Positions 1-8,666 of a DNA stretch of 64,000 bases are shown here, piece after piece. The notes under the pieces were generated by a model, which was given only the letters and a program-made list of their open reading frames with translations, was not told where the DNA came from and ran no database searches. Every line of letters starts with the position of its first letter. Positions within the stretch are counted from its first letter, which is position 1. The position numbers and the translations under genes are program-made. The stretch is from the NCBI RefSeq assembly GCF_000377665.1, contig NZ_KB898648.1:310001-374000 (forward strand), read 5' to 3'. The DNA is from Vreelandella zhanjiangensis DSM 21076. GTDB taxonomy: Bacteria; Pseudomonadota; Gammaproteobacteria; Pseudomonadales; Halomonadaceae.

Positions 1-579
1 CACCTCGCCCATTAAGCGAATCACATCATCCAGACGGTCAAGGCGTACGCGAACGGTGTCGCTTAGGCGTAAATCAGCCGTTGCGCTGGGATTTGCCCGT
101 GCCGTTGAGCGTGCGGGCGCTTCCGGCGGTGATGCTACAATCGCCAAGGGTGGCTCAGCCTCTCCAACTTCCTCTGCGGGCAGCGCTTGGCTGGCCGCCT
201 GTTCAAGCGCCTGACACAGTGCTGCATCTGCTTCAGGCAGAGACTCGGGTGCCGCCCCTTGGGCTAACCGGTTGACCATATCTGAAAGGCCATCAGTCGC
301 TTGGGCAAGCAGGCTTACGATATGGGCATTGGCGGTTTTGGTGCCATCACGCAGCGCGCTGAGCAACTCTTCCGTACTGTGAGCAAGTGCTGTGATCGGC
401 AAAAGCTTAAGCATCCGTGAAGAGCCTTTAAGCGTATGCGCGGAGCGAAACAGCTCGTTAATCAACTCCTGATCGGCCTGGCCCTGTTCTAACGCATTAA
501 TTCCCTTGCGTAGACGGGGTAGATGATCTGCGGCTTCTTCTATAAACCGTTGTATAAACCGCCGGATATCCAGTGCCAT
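1..579 (-). CDS. cheA: Chemotaxis histidine kinase CheA, N-terminal part (cut by window edge)
   Basis: An open frame runs from an ATG at 579 to the window edge (193 codons). The N-terminus is an Hpt domain with the phospho-acceptor motif FRSAHTLKGSS (His about residue 48). A low-complexity Ala/Pro linker follows, and the visible end (VRVRLDRLDDVIRLMGEV) matches the start of the CheA dimerisation domain. The ATP-binding and CheW-like domains would lie outside the window. The start overlaps the cheR stop (TAATG), so translation is probably coupled. The kinase should phosphorylate CheB of the same cluster and an unseen response regulator. A hybrid CheA-REC form cannot be excluded because the C-terminus is missing. 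Confidence 0.9.
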   Translation of the reverse strand, partial: MALDIRRFIQRFIEEAADHLPRLRKGINALEQGQADQELINELFRSAHTLKGSSRMLKLLPITALAHSTEELLSALRDGTKTANAHIVSLLAQATDGLSDMVNRLAQGAAPESLPEADAALCQALEQAASQALPAEEVGEAEPPLAIVASPPEAPARSTARANPSATADLRLSDTVRVRLDRLDDVIRLMGEV

Positions 580-1943
580 TAGCCCACTCCCTGTGTGGCA
601 AGCATTGCGTTTAGGTAGCGCTTCGCTAAAAAGAGCGCGTCGCCAGGGGGAAGAGGGGACGCAATGGTCTGTAAGCTCCCGTTGGCGGTAGGCGTTTCAT
701 TAAGCAACCGAACCACCGTGCTATAGCCATGCTGGCGTTGAATAGGATCATCGGCCAGTTCGCCCTGGCGAAACAGCTCGGCTTTATAAAAGTGCGCCGG
801 CCAGCAATCGGGAGCCACATAAATAGCCCGCTTGAAAAAGGCGTAAGCTTTTTCAAAGGCGTTTTGCCAGCGTGCCACGAGGCCCGCAAGAAGCAGGGTG
901 TCCACCGACCAGGGCTGCTGGGCCAGCAACGCTTCAAGTAGGTCAGCGGCTTCCTGGAAAGCATTCTGATTAAGCAGCTGATGGGCACGCTGAAGCTGAC
1001 TAATAAAAGGCACTTCCGGAGATGGGGGCGGCGCTTCTTCAAGAACGACAGGGCAGCGCAGTGCGTCAGTAACCGCCGGTGCTGGAACAGGCGCGCGTCC
1101 TTCCTGCCTAACGCAAGGCGCCACAATAGGCGCTTGGATGGGCGCTTTAAAGGGCTGAAAATAGAAAATGCCCTGTGTCTCAGTAAGCTCGAATACGCCC
1201 AAATCATTACCCAACGTTTCCGTGACCCCGCACAGTAAAATCCCTTCTGGGGCAAGCCGCTGATGTAGATGCTGCTGGATACGCCGCCGCGTTGGCTCAT
1301 CGAAATAGATGGAAACGTTACGAAAAAGAATAACATCAAAGGGACCATGTACACCCATGCTTGCAGGTTGTAACAGGTTCAAAGGATGAAACGTTACCCA
1401 GCGGCGTAATGATTCGCTAATCAGGTAATGATTTTGATGGCGGCTAAAATAGCGCTGCTTGAGCGCTGGATGCAGTGCTCGAAACGCCAATCCGCTATAG
1501 ATACCCTGGCGCGCTTTGGCCAGCACTTGCTGGTCCACATCGCCTCCTGACAAGGTAAATAGTTGAGTGGCACGCTCGCCGTACCGCTCAAATAGTGCCA
1601 TTGCCAGGCTGTAAGGCTCTTCGCCTGACGAGCACCCTGCACTCAGAATAGAAAGCGGCGCGCCTTTCTCAGCCAGTCGTTGAGGTAAGTAGGTGTCAAC
1701 CAGCCAATTGAGGGCTTTGGGCTCGCGAAAAAAATACGTTTCGTTAATGGTCAGGTGGCTGATGAACGTATCGAATAGGGCGCCATCCTGCTCAAGTCTG
1801 GCGATCATCAAAGCCGCATCGCTCAGTCCCGTCATGTCGGAGAGTATTTCAACGGCTTTGCTTAGCCGGGCTTCTGCGACACCTTCCAGCTGTAACCCGC
1901 AACGCTTTAACACCAGCGCTTTAAACAGGGCGAGCGTGTTCAT
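579..1943 (-). CDS. cheR: CheR-type MCP methyltransferase with C-terminal TPR region
   Basis: Predicted SAM-dependent methyltransferase that methylates glutamates of the chemoreceptor. The N-terminal CheR helical domain (about 1-75) ends in INETYFFRE (66-74). The SAM-binding motif SAGCSSGEEP is at 101-110 and the FRNVSIYFD motif at 207-215. A proline-rich linker leads to a TPR-like helical region at about 330-440, so at 454 aa the protein is much longer than E. coli CheR (about 286 aa). TPR-tailed CheR proteins such as WspC are typical of alternative chemosensory systems. It overlaps cheB by 4 nt (ATGA) and cheA by 1 nt. Confidence 0.92.
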   Translation of the reverse strand: MNTLALFKALVLKRCGLQLEGVAEARLSKAVEILSDMTGLSDAALMIARLEQDGALFDTFISHLTINETYFFREPKALNWLVDTYLPQRLAEKGAPLSILSAGCSSGEEPYSLAMALFERYGERATQLFTLSGGDVDQQVLAKARQGIYSGLAFRALHPALKQRYFSRHQNHYLISESLRRWVTFHPLNLLQPASMGVHGPFDVILFRNVSIYFDEPTRRRIQQHLHQRLAPEGILLCGVTETLGNDLGVFELTETQGIFYFQPFKAPIQAPIVAPCVRQEGRAPVPAPAVTDALRCPVVLEEAPPPSPEVPFISQLQRAHQLLNQNAFQEAADLLEALLAQQPWSVDTLLLAGLVARWQNAFEKAYAFFKRAIYVAPDCWPAHFYKAELFRQGELADDPIQRQHGYSTVVRLLNETPTANGSLQTIASPLPPGDALFLAKRYLNAMLATQGVG

Positions 1944-3001
1944 AACGGCGTTTGCCCTAAAGGTGCGTTGCAGCGTACCTCACGAAGCAAGCGGTCAGGC
2001 AGGTCTTCAAGGGCCAATATATGTTGAATAACGCCTGCGTTAACCGCCTCCTGATTCATGCCATAAATTACTGAACTGGCTTCATCCTGAGCAAGCGTTT
2101 GACCGCCCGCCAGTTGGATTGAGCGCATGCCGCTTACCCCATCGCGCCCCATGCCCGTTAGAATCAGGCCGATCGCATCTGATCCATATACGTTGGCTAC
2201 GCTATTCAGCAGTATGTCGCCACAAGGGTGGTAAAGCGCATTGGCCGGGCTTTCCTGAAGCTGAAAGCGATGCTGTGAGGTAACGCAAAGATCGCTTTCT
2301 GATGGTGATAAGTACACCCTCCCAGGTAGCAGGCGCTCTCCGTGCCGACCAACGCTGACCGGCATGGCGCATAGCGTTGCCAGCCACTGGGCCATGCCCT
2401 CAATAAACCCGTGGCTAATATGTTGGGCAATCACGATCGGGGCGGGAAACGTAGCTGGCAAGCGGTTAAGCAGACGCGCCAAAGCTTGCGGGCCACCTGT
2501 TGAGCAGGCAATTGCAATAATCCGCTGAAAGCCCCTGGTGGCTGTTTGATTGACGGTCGTTGCAACAGGCCGTGCCGCTGGTGATGGCGTGGTATAGCGA
2601 CGGCGCAGCCGGGTGATCACCGCCACGCCGGATAACAGTCGCACGCGTGCCAGCAGCCATTCAGCATCGTCGCCTTCAAGCATAGGCTTGGGCATGACTT
2701 CAAGCGCGCCCACTTCCAGAGCCTGATAGGCCGTCTGAGCATCCGCGCGATCACTGACCACCAAGATTGGCACCCCTTTAGTGTGCATGATCTCTTCAAT
2801 AGCGCTCATGCCATCCATATCAGGCATGTTGAGATCCATGGTAATCAGCTGTGGTGATAAGCGCCGGGCAAGCTCGACGGCTTCAAAGCCGTTGCTGGCT
2901 TCTCCGACAATTTCAATATCGCCATCGCGAGTGAGAATCGCGCGCAACACATCGCGAGCCACGCGGCTATCGTCTGCAATCACAACCCGAATGGCTCTCA
3001 T
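1940..3001 (-). CDS. cheB: Chemotaxis response regulator protein-glutamate methylesterase CheB
   Basis: The N-terminal receiver domain carries the acidic pair DD (10-11), phospho-acceptor Asp56 in TMDLNMPD, and a Lys in MPKPM near 105. A linker leads to the methylesterase domain with the likely catalytic triad Ser167 (CSTGGP), His194 (QHIS) and Asp287 (TGMGRDG). The length of 353 aa is normal. The protein removes methyl groups from, or deamidates, the receptor when phosphorylated by CheA. It sits between the MCP gene (10-nt gap) and cheR (4-nt overlap). Confidence 0.95.
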   Translation of the reverse strand: MRAIRVVIADDSRVARDVLRAILTRDGDIEIVGEASNGFEAVELARRLSPQLITMDLNMPDMDGMSAIEEIMHTKGVPILVVSDRADAQTAYQALEVGALEVMPKPMLEGDDAEWLLARVRLLSGVAVITRLRRRYTTPSPAARPVATTVNQTATRGFQRIIAIACSTGGPQALARLLNRLPATFPAPIVIAQHISHGFIEGMAQWLATLCAMPVSVGRHGERLLPGRVYLSPSESDLCVTSQHRFQLQESPANALYHPCGDILLNSVANVYGSDAIGLILTGMGRDGVSGMRSIQLAGGQTLAQDEASSVIYGMNQEAVNAGVIQHILALEDLPDRLLREVRCNAPLGQTPL

Positions 3002-3011
3002 TGTGGCACCC

Positions 3012-5045
3012 TCATGAGCGGCGTGAATGGTCTGCCTCTTGCCGTACCAGCGTAAACTCCTGTACCAGCGAATTGAGTTCCGCTGACATCTGAATCATCT
3101 CTTGGCTGATCTCAGTAATGCTGCGAACCGATTGAGCATTGCGGGAGCTGGCCATATCAATATCGCGCAGCGCAATCACCACCTGATTGCTGGCGGTTTT
3201 CTGCTGCTGCGTCGAAAGCGATATCTGCTGAGCGGCGCTGCTGGTCTGGCTGGCCGCTTTAAGCAAAGCGTCCAGATCCTGTGCGGTGCTCATGCTAACG
3301 TCAACGCCCTCCTCGATGGAGGAGGCGCCTTTCTCAGAGGCAACCACCAAACGGTTGATAGCGCTCTGGATGTCGTCGGTATGGCTCTCGATCTCCTGGG
3401 TAGAGTCCGTCACGCTATCCGCCAAGCGGCGAATTTCACTCGCCACTACCGAGAACCGGCGGCCTGATTCACCGGCACTTGATGCTTCAAGCGCTGCGTT
3501 AAACGCAATCAGCTTGGTTTGGGCCGCCAGTGTATTGATAAGCTCCATTACTTTGTTGATCTGCTTGGACTTGGCGCCTAGCGCGACGATTTCCGCCAGG
3601 CTCTGTTCGCTGTCGCTGCGGATATTCTGCATTTTAACCTGCAGCAGCTGCATGGCTGTACTGCCTTTACGGCTACGCTCAAGGGTGTGATTAGCAACGT
3701 CCACCACCGACTGCGAATGATCGGCAATCTGGGTTGACGATGTGGAAAGCTCTTCCATGGTCGAGGTGATCTCGGCAACCGATGAGGCCATTTCTTCAAC
3801 GGCGGCGGCCATGGTCTGGTTGGCTTCATGGGTAATATCGCCGCCATGAACGCCTGATAAACCAGCGGTTTGGGCCAGCTGGTCGGCCACCCGCGTCAGC
3901 GCCTGAGCATTATTGGAAACCGCCAGAATCGCCCGCGATAAACGCTCTAACAGCGCATTGGTCTGATTAGCCAAGTCACCAAGCTCCGCACGGTCATCCG
4001 TTTCAACGCGCCGGGAAAGATCCAGGCTATGGGTAATTTGCTTTAGCTGGCGCTGAAAGTGAGTAAGCGGCCGAATGAGCCTGCCGGTGAGCGGGTAAAG
4101 AATCACCAGACCGATTAACAGGATTAATAAACCAATACCTGTCGATGCCAAAAAGCGCTCACGGGAGGCGGTCAAGTATTCCGCCTTGGAGACTTCCACC
4201 ATCAAGTAGCGCTGTAGCTGCGGCAGCCACACCGTACTCATCAAATAGACATGGTTGTCGCGTTCAATCTCGAACACCGTTGAGGTATTGCCCTGTTGTG
4301 CCAGCTGCTCAGGGGTTTGGCTACGCAGCGCATCAATATCGGTTTCATCGCTACGCACTAGCAGTTCGCCTTCAGCGTTAAGTAGTGCGGCACGACCCGT
4401 TTTTCCCAGCCGGAAGTTTTCAATCAGTTGAGCAAGGCGTGATAAATCAAGGCCTGCGCCTGCGACCAGCATGGGACGACCATTGGCGGCGCTTTCAGTA
4501 CTGCGGAAGTTTAAAAAGACAAAGGCTTCCTCGGTCGAAAACGTGTCATTGTCTAGATTCAGCTCAAAAAGCTCACTGTCGTCAGTAAACTGATAGTACC
4601 AGTCATCGGCGCCGCCAGTAGCCGCAAGGGGGCGCTGCAGAAGCTCGCCATCACGGTACTGAAAATAGTAGCCGCGGCCCTGGTATTGCGCGGCAATAAA
4701 CAGAAGTTCGGTGTCCAGCTGATCCATCATGCGCGAAAGATAGATTTCCACTTCGGCCTGACGCTCTTCTGGAAAACCGTCACGCGTCCACTGTTCGATA
4801 AAGTAGCTATTGGCAAGGTTCTCGGAAAGCGCGAGCGCGGGGCTTAAATTGAGGCTGAGATGGGCTGCAAGGCTATCTACCTGGGCTGGCAGCTCTTCGT
4901 TGATAAGTGTATCCAGACGAGCCTGGCCATAAGAGCGAGCCTGCAGGTAAAGAGCAAGCAGCATTGCCAATGCCAAGACTGTTCCAAAAGAGATAAAAAG
5001 TCTTAGCCGCAGAGGCAAAGATTTCCAACGCGCCGTCATTATCAA
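3012..5045 (-). CDS. Methyl-accepting chemotaxis protein with Cache-like periplasmic sensor
   Basis: A 677-aa receptor and first gene of the chemosensory operon. The first membrane helix is at about 11-31. A large periplasmic region of about 270 residues ends with a Cache-like stretch (FRLGKTGRAALLN). The second helix is at about 302-322, followed by a HAMP domain and a long signalling coiled coil. The hairpin tip (IAFNAALEA) is recognisable but departs from the usual LALNAAIEA, which is common in non-flagellar systems. The ligand cannot be told from sequence. The N-terminus MIMTARWKS offers a second Met two codons in. Confidence 0.9.
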   Translation of the reverse strand: MIMTARWKSLPLRLRLFISFGTVLALAMLLALYLQARSYGQARLDTLINEELPAQVDSLAAHLSLNLSPALALSENLANSYFIEQWTRDGFPEERQAEVEIYLSRMMDQLDTELLFIAAQYQGRGYYFQYRDGELLQRPLAATGGADDWYYQFTDDSELFELNLDNDTFSTEEAFVFLNFRSTESAANGRPMLVAGAGLDLSRLAQLIENFRLGKTGRAALLNAEGELLVRSDETDIDALRSQTPEQLAQQGNTSTVFEIERDNHVYLMSTVWLPQLQRYLMVEVSKAEYLTASRERFLASTGIGLLILLIGLVILYPLTGRLIRPLTHFQRQLKQITHSLDLSRRVETDDRAELGDLANQTNALLERLSRAILAVSNNAQALTRVADQLAQTAGLSGVHGGDITHEANQTMAAAVEEMASSVAEITSTMEELSTSSTQIADHSQSVVDVANHTLERSRKGSTAMQLLQVKMQNIRSDSEQSLAEIVALGAKSKQINKVMELINTLAAQTKLIAFNAALEASSAGESGRRFSVVASEIRRLADSVTDSTQEIESHTDDIQSAINRLVVASEKGASSIEEGVDVSMSTAQDLDALLKAASQTSSAAQQISLSTQQQKTASNQVVIALRDIDMASSRNAQSVRSITEISQEMIQMSAELNSLVQEFTLVRQEADHSRRS

Positions 5046-5433
5046 AATTGCTCCCAGTTGGCCGGTGCCCGTCAGGGCTCAGTAGGCCTCATAGTACCGC
5101 GTATGAGCGATATAAGGGGTGGAGGGTGGGATGTCTAGTAACGATTTCAGCGATTTTCATGAACGCTGTCTAGTGTTTGTATTAACGCTTTTTACCCGAT
5201 AGATAACATTTTTTATACAAGCTTTTTGTACAAGTGTGAAAAAGCATGGTCTTAATATTAATTAAGTATAAGTTGTTTAAATGGATGAGAAAATTAATTA
5301 AATTAAGTTATTGAAATTAATTGAAAATATTTTTTTAACTGCTTGAGATCAACTGTTAATTTTTTTGACAAAAATAGTACAAAAACGTATTCTTCGCGCC
5401 AATGGAAATGATAATTCTTGCTAAGGAAGCAGC
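5046..5433. other. AT-rich divergent intergenic region
   Basis: 388 bp between the divergent MCP and 5434 genes. About 5200-5400 is far more AT-rich than the rest of the window, with runs of ATTAATTAA-type sequence. No ORF or RNA gene is visible. It must hold the MCP promoter on the minus strand, which was not assigned, and it holds the promoter described at 5365-5393. AT-rich DNA of this kind often binds H-NS-like silencers; that is inference. Confidence 0.6.
5365..5393 (+). promoter_or_regulatory. sigma70-type promoter for the 5434 gene
   Basis: TTGACA at 5365-5370, a 17-bp spacer, then TATTCT at 5388-5393. This is an optimal -35 box and spacing with a 4/6 -10 box. Transcription would start near 5400, leaving a leader of about 34 nt before the ATG at 5434, which has AAGGA at 5423-5427. 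The segment 5403-5421 also resembles a Fur box at roughly 12 of 19 positions by eye, which is weak. Confidence 0.65.
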
Positions 5434-6366
5434 ATGTTGTCACTCACTTCTAGCACGTTGTTAAGCGTGCTGCGCGATATTGCCTCGCGTCACTGCCCGG
5501 CGCATACGGATATGTTGCCTTCAGCAGGCACGCCTGAGCGCAGCGGACTGATTAACGCCGTTCAGTACTTTTTCGATTTATCCGATGGTGAACTACTTAC
5601 CGATGCGTCCATCACCCTGGAGGAATGGGCCGACGCGTTAAGTGAAACAGCCTATATTAATCGCCTCAACCTGTTTGATATCGTTTCAGGCGGCGCCTTT
5701 AGCCATACGTTACAGCATCAGTACACCCACGAAGCGGAATCGCTGATTCAGGAAGTGAGAGCACTCCAGGCATTATTGGATGCCCAACCTCACGCGAACC
5801 GCACGCTGGTAAGTTGGCTGCCGCTGCAAACCGTTTTCGGCTTTATGTTAGGCGCGTTGCTGCCTCAGGAAGCCGGTTTTAAAACACGCTCGCTATTTGA
5901 TCATGCCGATGCGCTGTGGGACCTGAATGCGGGCGATATCGTGGTGACGAGCAGCGACCGCTGGCGTCAACTGGCACAGCGCTTGCCATCGTTACCCGCC
6001 AACATTACCGCCGTAACGACCGCCCCCTTGGATAAGAAAACGCACCAGACGCTGGTTTCTCAAGGCGTTGCGCAAATCGTTGAGCTCTACGGTCAGCCGG
6101 AAACGGGTATTCTCGCCGTGCGTACCTCACAGGCCGCACCTTTTGAGCTCTTGGCGCACTGGCACCCGACAGAAAGTAACGATGTCCTGCTGCAATTAAC
6201 CCCGCAGGGTATGCCCAAAGAGACGGTGCTGTCGGCCCCGCTTTGCTGGGTGGGGGCACGGCATTTTTCTATGGTGCATAAGCCGGAAGCGGCGCGCTCC
6301 GGGCCTATCCGGCAGCTATTTGAGCGCCCTGGACAATTTACTCCACAGGGCGCCGACGCGGCGTAG
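5434..6366 (+). CDS. Adenylate-forming (ANL) enzyme-like protein, short form
   Basis: 310 aa. WLPLQTVFGFMLGALLP (about 128-144) resembles the LPxxHIYGF segment of the aryl-CoA/ACP ligases found in xanthomonadin and aryl-polyene clusters. YGQPETG (about 219-225) matches the ANL motif YGxTETG. The usual TSGTTG phosphate loop is not obvious and the protein stops before the C-terminal ANL domain with its catalytic lysine. Catalysis is therefore doubtful. It may be a degenerate ligase or need a partner. The frame is intact, and nothing ANL-like appears in other frames after the stop. It is a monocistronic gene with its own promoter. Confidence 0.6.
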   Translation: MLSLTSSTLLSVLRDIASRHCPAHTDMLPSAGTPERSGLINAVQYFFDLSDGELLTDASITLEEWADALSETAYINRLNLFDIVSGGAFSHTLQHQYTHEAESLIQEVRALQALLDAQPHANRTLVSWLPLQTVFGFMLGALLPQEAGFKTRSLFDHADALWDLNAGDIVVTSSDRWRQLAQRLPSLPANITAVTTAPLDKKTHQTLVSQGVAQIVELYGQPETGILAVRTSQAAPFELLAHWHPTESNDVLLQLTPQGMPKETVLSAPLCWVGARHFSMVHKPEAARSGPIRQLFERPGQFTPQGADAA

Positions 6367-6393
6367 GTTTTCCCTTAGCGTATCAATAGCGCG

Positions 6394-7560
6394 TTACACG
6401 ATGGCGTGGGGCACAAAGCAGGATGAATCCTTGGTAATCCGCCCTACGTCTTCCCGCACGCCGATACCGCAGGCCCTGTCACCTACCACCCAACTGCCGA
6501 TTAAGGCGTGATGATTACCAAAGCGTGGCATAGGGTGGTACGCCTGACGAATCCAGGGGCTGTCAGTATACGGGCCGTCTACCGCTTCGCGCTGGCCCTC
6601 CGGTGTTAACAGCTCGATATTGCTGCCTTCGCGCGAAAAGAATGGCTTACGCACCCAGCCTGGAGAAAGCGGCTCAGGGTTGCGCTCTTCAAAGTAGGCG
6701 GGCAAGAGATTGGGGTGGCCTTTAAAGTGTTCCCAAAGCAGCGGCAGAATGCCTTTATTGGAGAGAATGGCTTTCCACGGTGGCTCGAACCAGTGAGTGT
6801 TCAACTGGGGGATTTGTTCGCCAAATTCATCGTCGGCGAGCTCCTCCCAGGGGTAGAGTTTAAACAGCGCCTGAATCGGCTGATTATCCAGATCGATGAA
6901 ATAATCACCTCCGGACTGATAGCCGATATCTTCCATAAAAATAAACGGCGCTTTTAATCCCGCTTGAACAGCGACATCCTGCAAATAGTGGACGGTTGCC
7001 CGTTCCTCGATATTATCCTTGATGCATGAGAAGTGAAGCGTTCGGTCCTCAAGGCGGTCGCCAATATGGGCCATGGCGTTGATCAGGCGCTCCTGAATGG
7101 AGTTATATTGATCCGCGTGGCGAGGAATAATGCCCTGTTGAATCGCTTGCTCAAGCCACACCCACTGAAAGAACCCCGCTTCGTAAAGCGAGGTGGGCGT
7201 ATCGTAGTTAAGCTCGAGCAGCTTGGCGTGGCCTTGGCCTGAATAGGCAAAATCCATCCGCCCATAAAGGTGCGGCTGACCGGATACCCATGAGTTGTGG
7301 ATGGTATCCCACATGAACTCCGGCAGGGCCAAGCGTTGCATGAGCGCATTGGAGTGACAAACCCTGTCGACAAGCTCCATGCACATTTCGTGAAGCTCTT
7401 CGGTAGGTGCTTCGATATCCCGCTCTACCTGTTCAAGCGTAAACTGATAGTAAGCGCTTTCCGTCCAGTAAGGCTCGCCTTCAATGGTATGAAAATGAAA
7501 CCCCAGCTCATGAGCCAGGGTTTTCCAGTTGGGGCGTTCGGCCACGTCGATTCTAAGCAT
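6394..7560 (-). CDS. yjfC: Glutathionylspermidine synthase-like ATP-grasp protein YjfC/YgiC
   Basis: 388 aa, matching the C-terminal synthetase half of glutathionylspermidine synthase (the YgiC/YjfC family, which lacks the amidase half). Recognisable parts are the N-terminal ATP-grasp core (YWTESAYYQFT, RMDFAYSG, LLELNYDTPTSLYEAG) and the late segment RKPFFSREGSNIEL, with the basic and acidic residues expected around ATP/Mg. The family ligates an amine or peptide to a carboxylate; the true substrate of stand-alone members is unknown to me. It is the last gene of the yjf operon, 18 nt after yjfM, and converges with the 5434 gene. Confidence 0.88.
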   Translation of the reverse strand: MLRIDVAERPNWKTLAHELGFHFHTIEGEPYWTESAYYQFTLEQVERDIEAPTEELHEMCMELVDRVCHSNALMQRLALPEFMWDTIHNSWVSGQPHLYGRMDFAYSGQGHAKLLELNYDTPTSLYEAGFFQWVWLEQAIQQGIIPRHADQYNSIQERLINAMAHIGDRLEDRTLHFSCIKDNIEERATVHYLQDVAVQAGLKAPFIFMEDIGYQSGGDYFIDLDNQPIQALFKLYPWEELADDEFGEQIPQLNTHWFEPPWKAILSNKGILPLLWEHFKGHPNLLPAYFEERNPEPLSPGWVRKPFFSREGSNIELLTPEGQREAVDGPYTDSPWIRQAYHPMPRFGNHHALIGSWVVGDRACGIGVREDVGRITKDSSCFVPHAIV

Positions 7561-7578
7561 GTAAATATCCGGTGCGGG

Positions 7579-8193
7579 TCACGAGCCCCAACCTCCGCGG
7601 GCAGAGGAGCGTGAGCCGAAGCCGCTGCGCTGGCTGGTTGCCTGACGATTCTGCATCGCCGAGGTGCGCATGGTCTGCTGGCGCTGACTGACGCGCTGGC
7701 TGGCCTGATTGGTAGCGGTATTCCAGTTGCCCTGATTCTGGCGGTTGCGATATACCGGCTCCTGATAGACGCCACGGCTAGCGGCACCACTGCTTGAGCG
7801 CGACATCATGTTGCCGACCATATAGCCCATCATCGCGGGCATGAACCAGCTACCGCCGCTGCTGCCGGTCGCCGCTTGGGCCTGCTCTTCGTTGGGCGCG
7901 ACGCAGGCACCTTCGCCATGCTCTGCTTCACAGGCTTCAAGGGTGTTGAAGCGCGGAACTTCTTTTATCGACGCTTCGTAGGCTTCTTCGCAGGCGCTCT
8001 GGGTATACACATCGGCGGCTACGCACTCATCCACGCTCTGGTAGCTGCGCGGGCTATCGAAGCTGACATCGGTGGTCTGTTCTGGCTGGCCACAGGCGGT
8101 AAGACCGAAGGCACTAGCCCCCATCATCGCCAATGACAGGCGGGCACTGCGCTTGCGACGAGGAAGGTGTGGTGTCTGATCGTGATTTGCCAT
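7579..8193 (-). CDS. yjfM: DUF1190 family lipoprotein (YjfM/YgiB-like)
   Basis: 204 aa from ATG 8193, chosen because AAGGAG precedes it at the right distance; an upstream in-frame extension of 64 codons lacks such support. An n-region rich in Arg/Lys is followed by a hydrophobic stretch and a lipobox LTAC, so it is probably an envelope lipoprotein. The middle contains paired Cys segments (VDECVAAD, SACEEAYE, EACEAEHGEGAC) typical of DUF1190. A Met/Gly-rich hydrophobic patch precedes a Gln/Arg/Ser-rich tail ending RGGWGS. Function is unknown. It lies between yjfL and yjfC, as in E. coli. Confidence 0.85.
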   Translation of the reverse strand: MANHDQTPHLPRRKRSARLSLAMMGASAFGLTACGQPEQTTDVSFDSPRSYQSVDECVAADVYTQSACEEAYEASIKEVPRFNTLEACEAEHGEGACVAPNEEQAQAATGSSGGSWFMPAMMGYMVGNMMSRSSSGAASRGVYQEPVYRNRQNQGNWNTATNQASQRVSQRQQTMRTSAMQNRQATSQRSGFGSRSSARGGWGS

Positions 8194-8204
8194 CTGTAAA
8201 CTCC

Positions 8205-8615
8205 TTACCACGTCATCGAGGCTGCGTTGATCAGGCCTACCGCAATCGATACGCTGCCGACCAGAACGCCGTATGCCATATGGCCTTCGGTAATGTGCAG
8301 TGAAAGACTTTCCCCCTGGTTTTTCAGCACCATTTTCAGCCCAAAGAAGGTGGCTAATTGAACGCCGAACGCGATGATGCCCCACAGGATGAAATCGATG
8401 AAACTAACGGAGTTCGCCATGGCGCTGTAAAGCGGCAGGGTGAAGCCCAGAATCGAACCCGCATAAGCGGTAGCGGCCGCGGCGTTACCTTCACGAATCA
8501 GTGTCCATTCGTGGTGAGGCGTAATCCGGCTATAGCAGTACATGAACGCAACGAGAAGCACCAGCGCGCCGATCAGATAGCCCAAGAAGTGGGGGAGGCC
8601 TTGTAAATACAGCAT
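8205..8615 (-). CDS. yjfL: DUF350 family inner-membrane protein YjfL
   Basis: 136 aa with four predicted membrane helices: about 8-30, 46-66, 70-93 and 110-132. This matches the small DUF350 (YjfL/UPF0719) family. Conserved-looking features include YSRITPHHEW after helix 1 and the Gly/Ala-rich helix 2. The family has no established biochemical role. It is consistently found beside PspA-like and ATP-grasp genes. It is 51 nt after yjfK and 11 nt before yjfM. Confidence 0.88.
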   Translation of the reverse strand: MLYLQGLPHFLGYLIGALVLLVAFMYCYSRITPHHEWTLIREGNAAAATAYAGSILGFTLPLYSAMANSVSFIDFILWGIIAFGVQLATFFGLKMVLKNQGESLSLHITEGHMAYGVLVGSVSIAVGLINAASMTW

Positions 8616-8666
8616 GTGTAGGATCTTCCTTGGTTGAGAATAAATAGTGTAGATGGCTGGCGCCGT

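Noticed and set aside
626-1354. 242-aa open frame on the minus strand inside cheR
   Set aside because: It is an alternative frame of cheR with no domain and no ribosome site; cheR carries the conserved motifs.
5403-5421. Fur box downstream of the 5365 promoter
   Set aside because: Only about 12 of 19 positions match by eye and the neighbouring genes show no iron function; kept as a remark only.
6366-6511. Frameshifted C-terminal half of the ANL-like gene
   Set aside because: The frames after the stop show no GKVDR-type or lysine motif of the ANL C-terminal domain, and the region lies opposite the end of yjfC.
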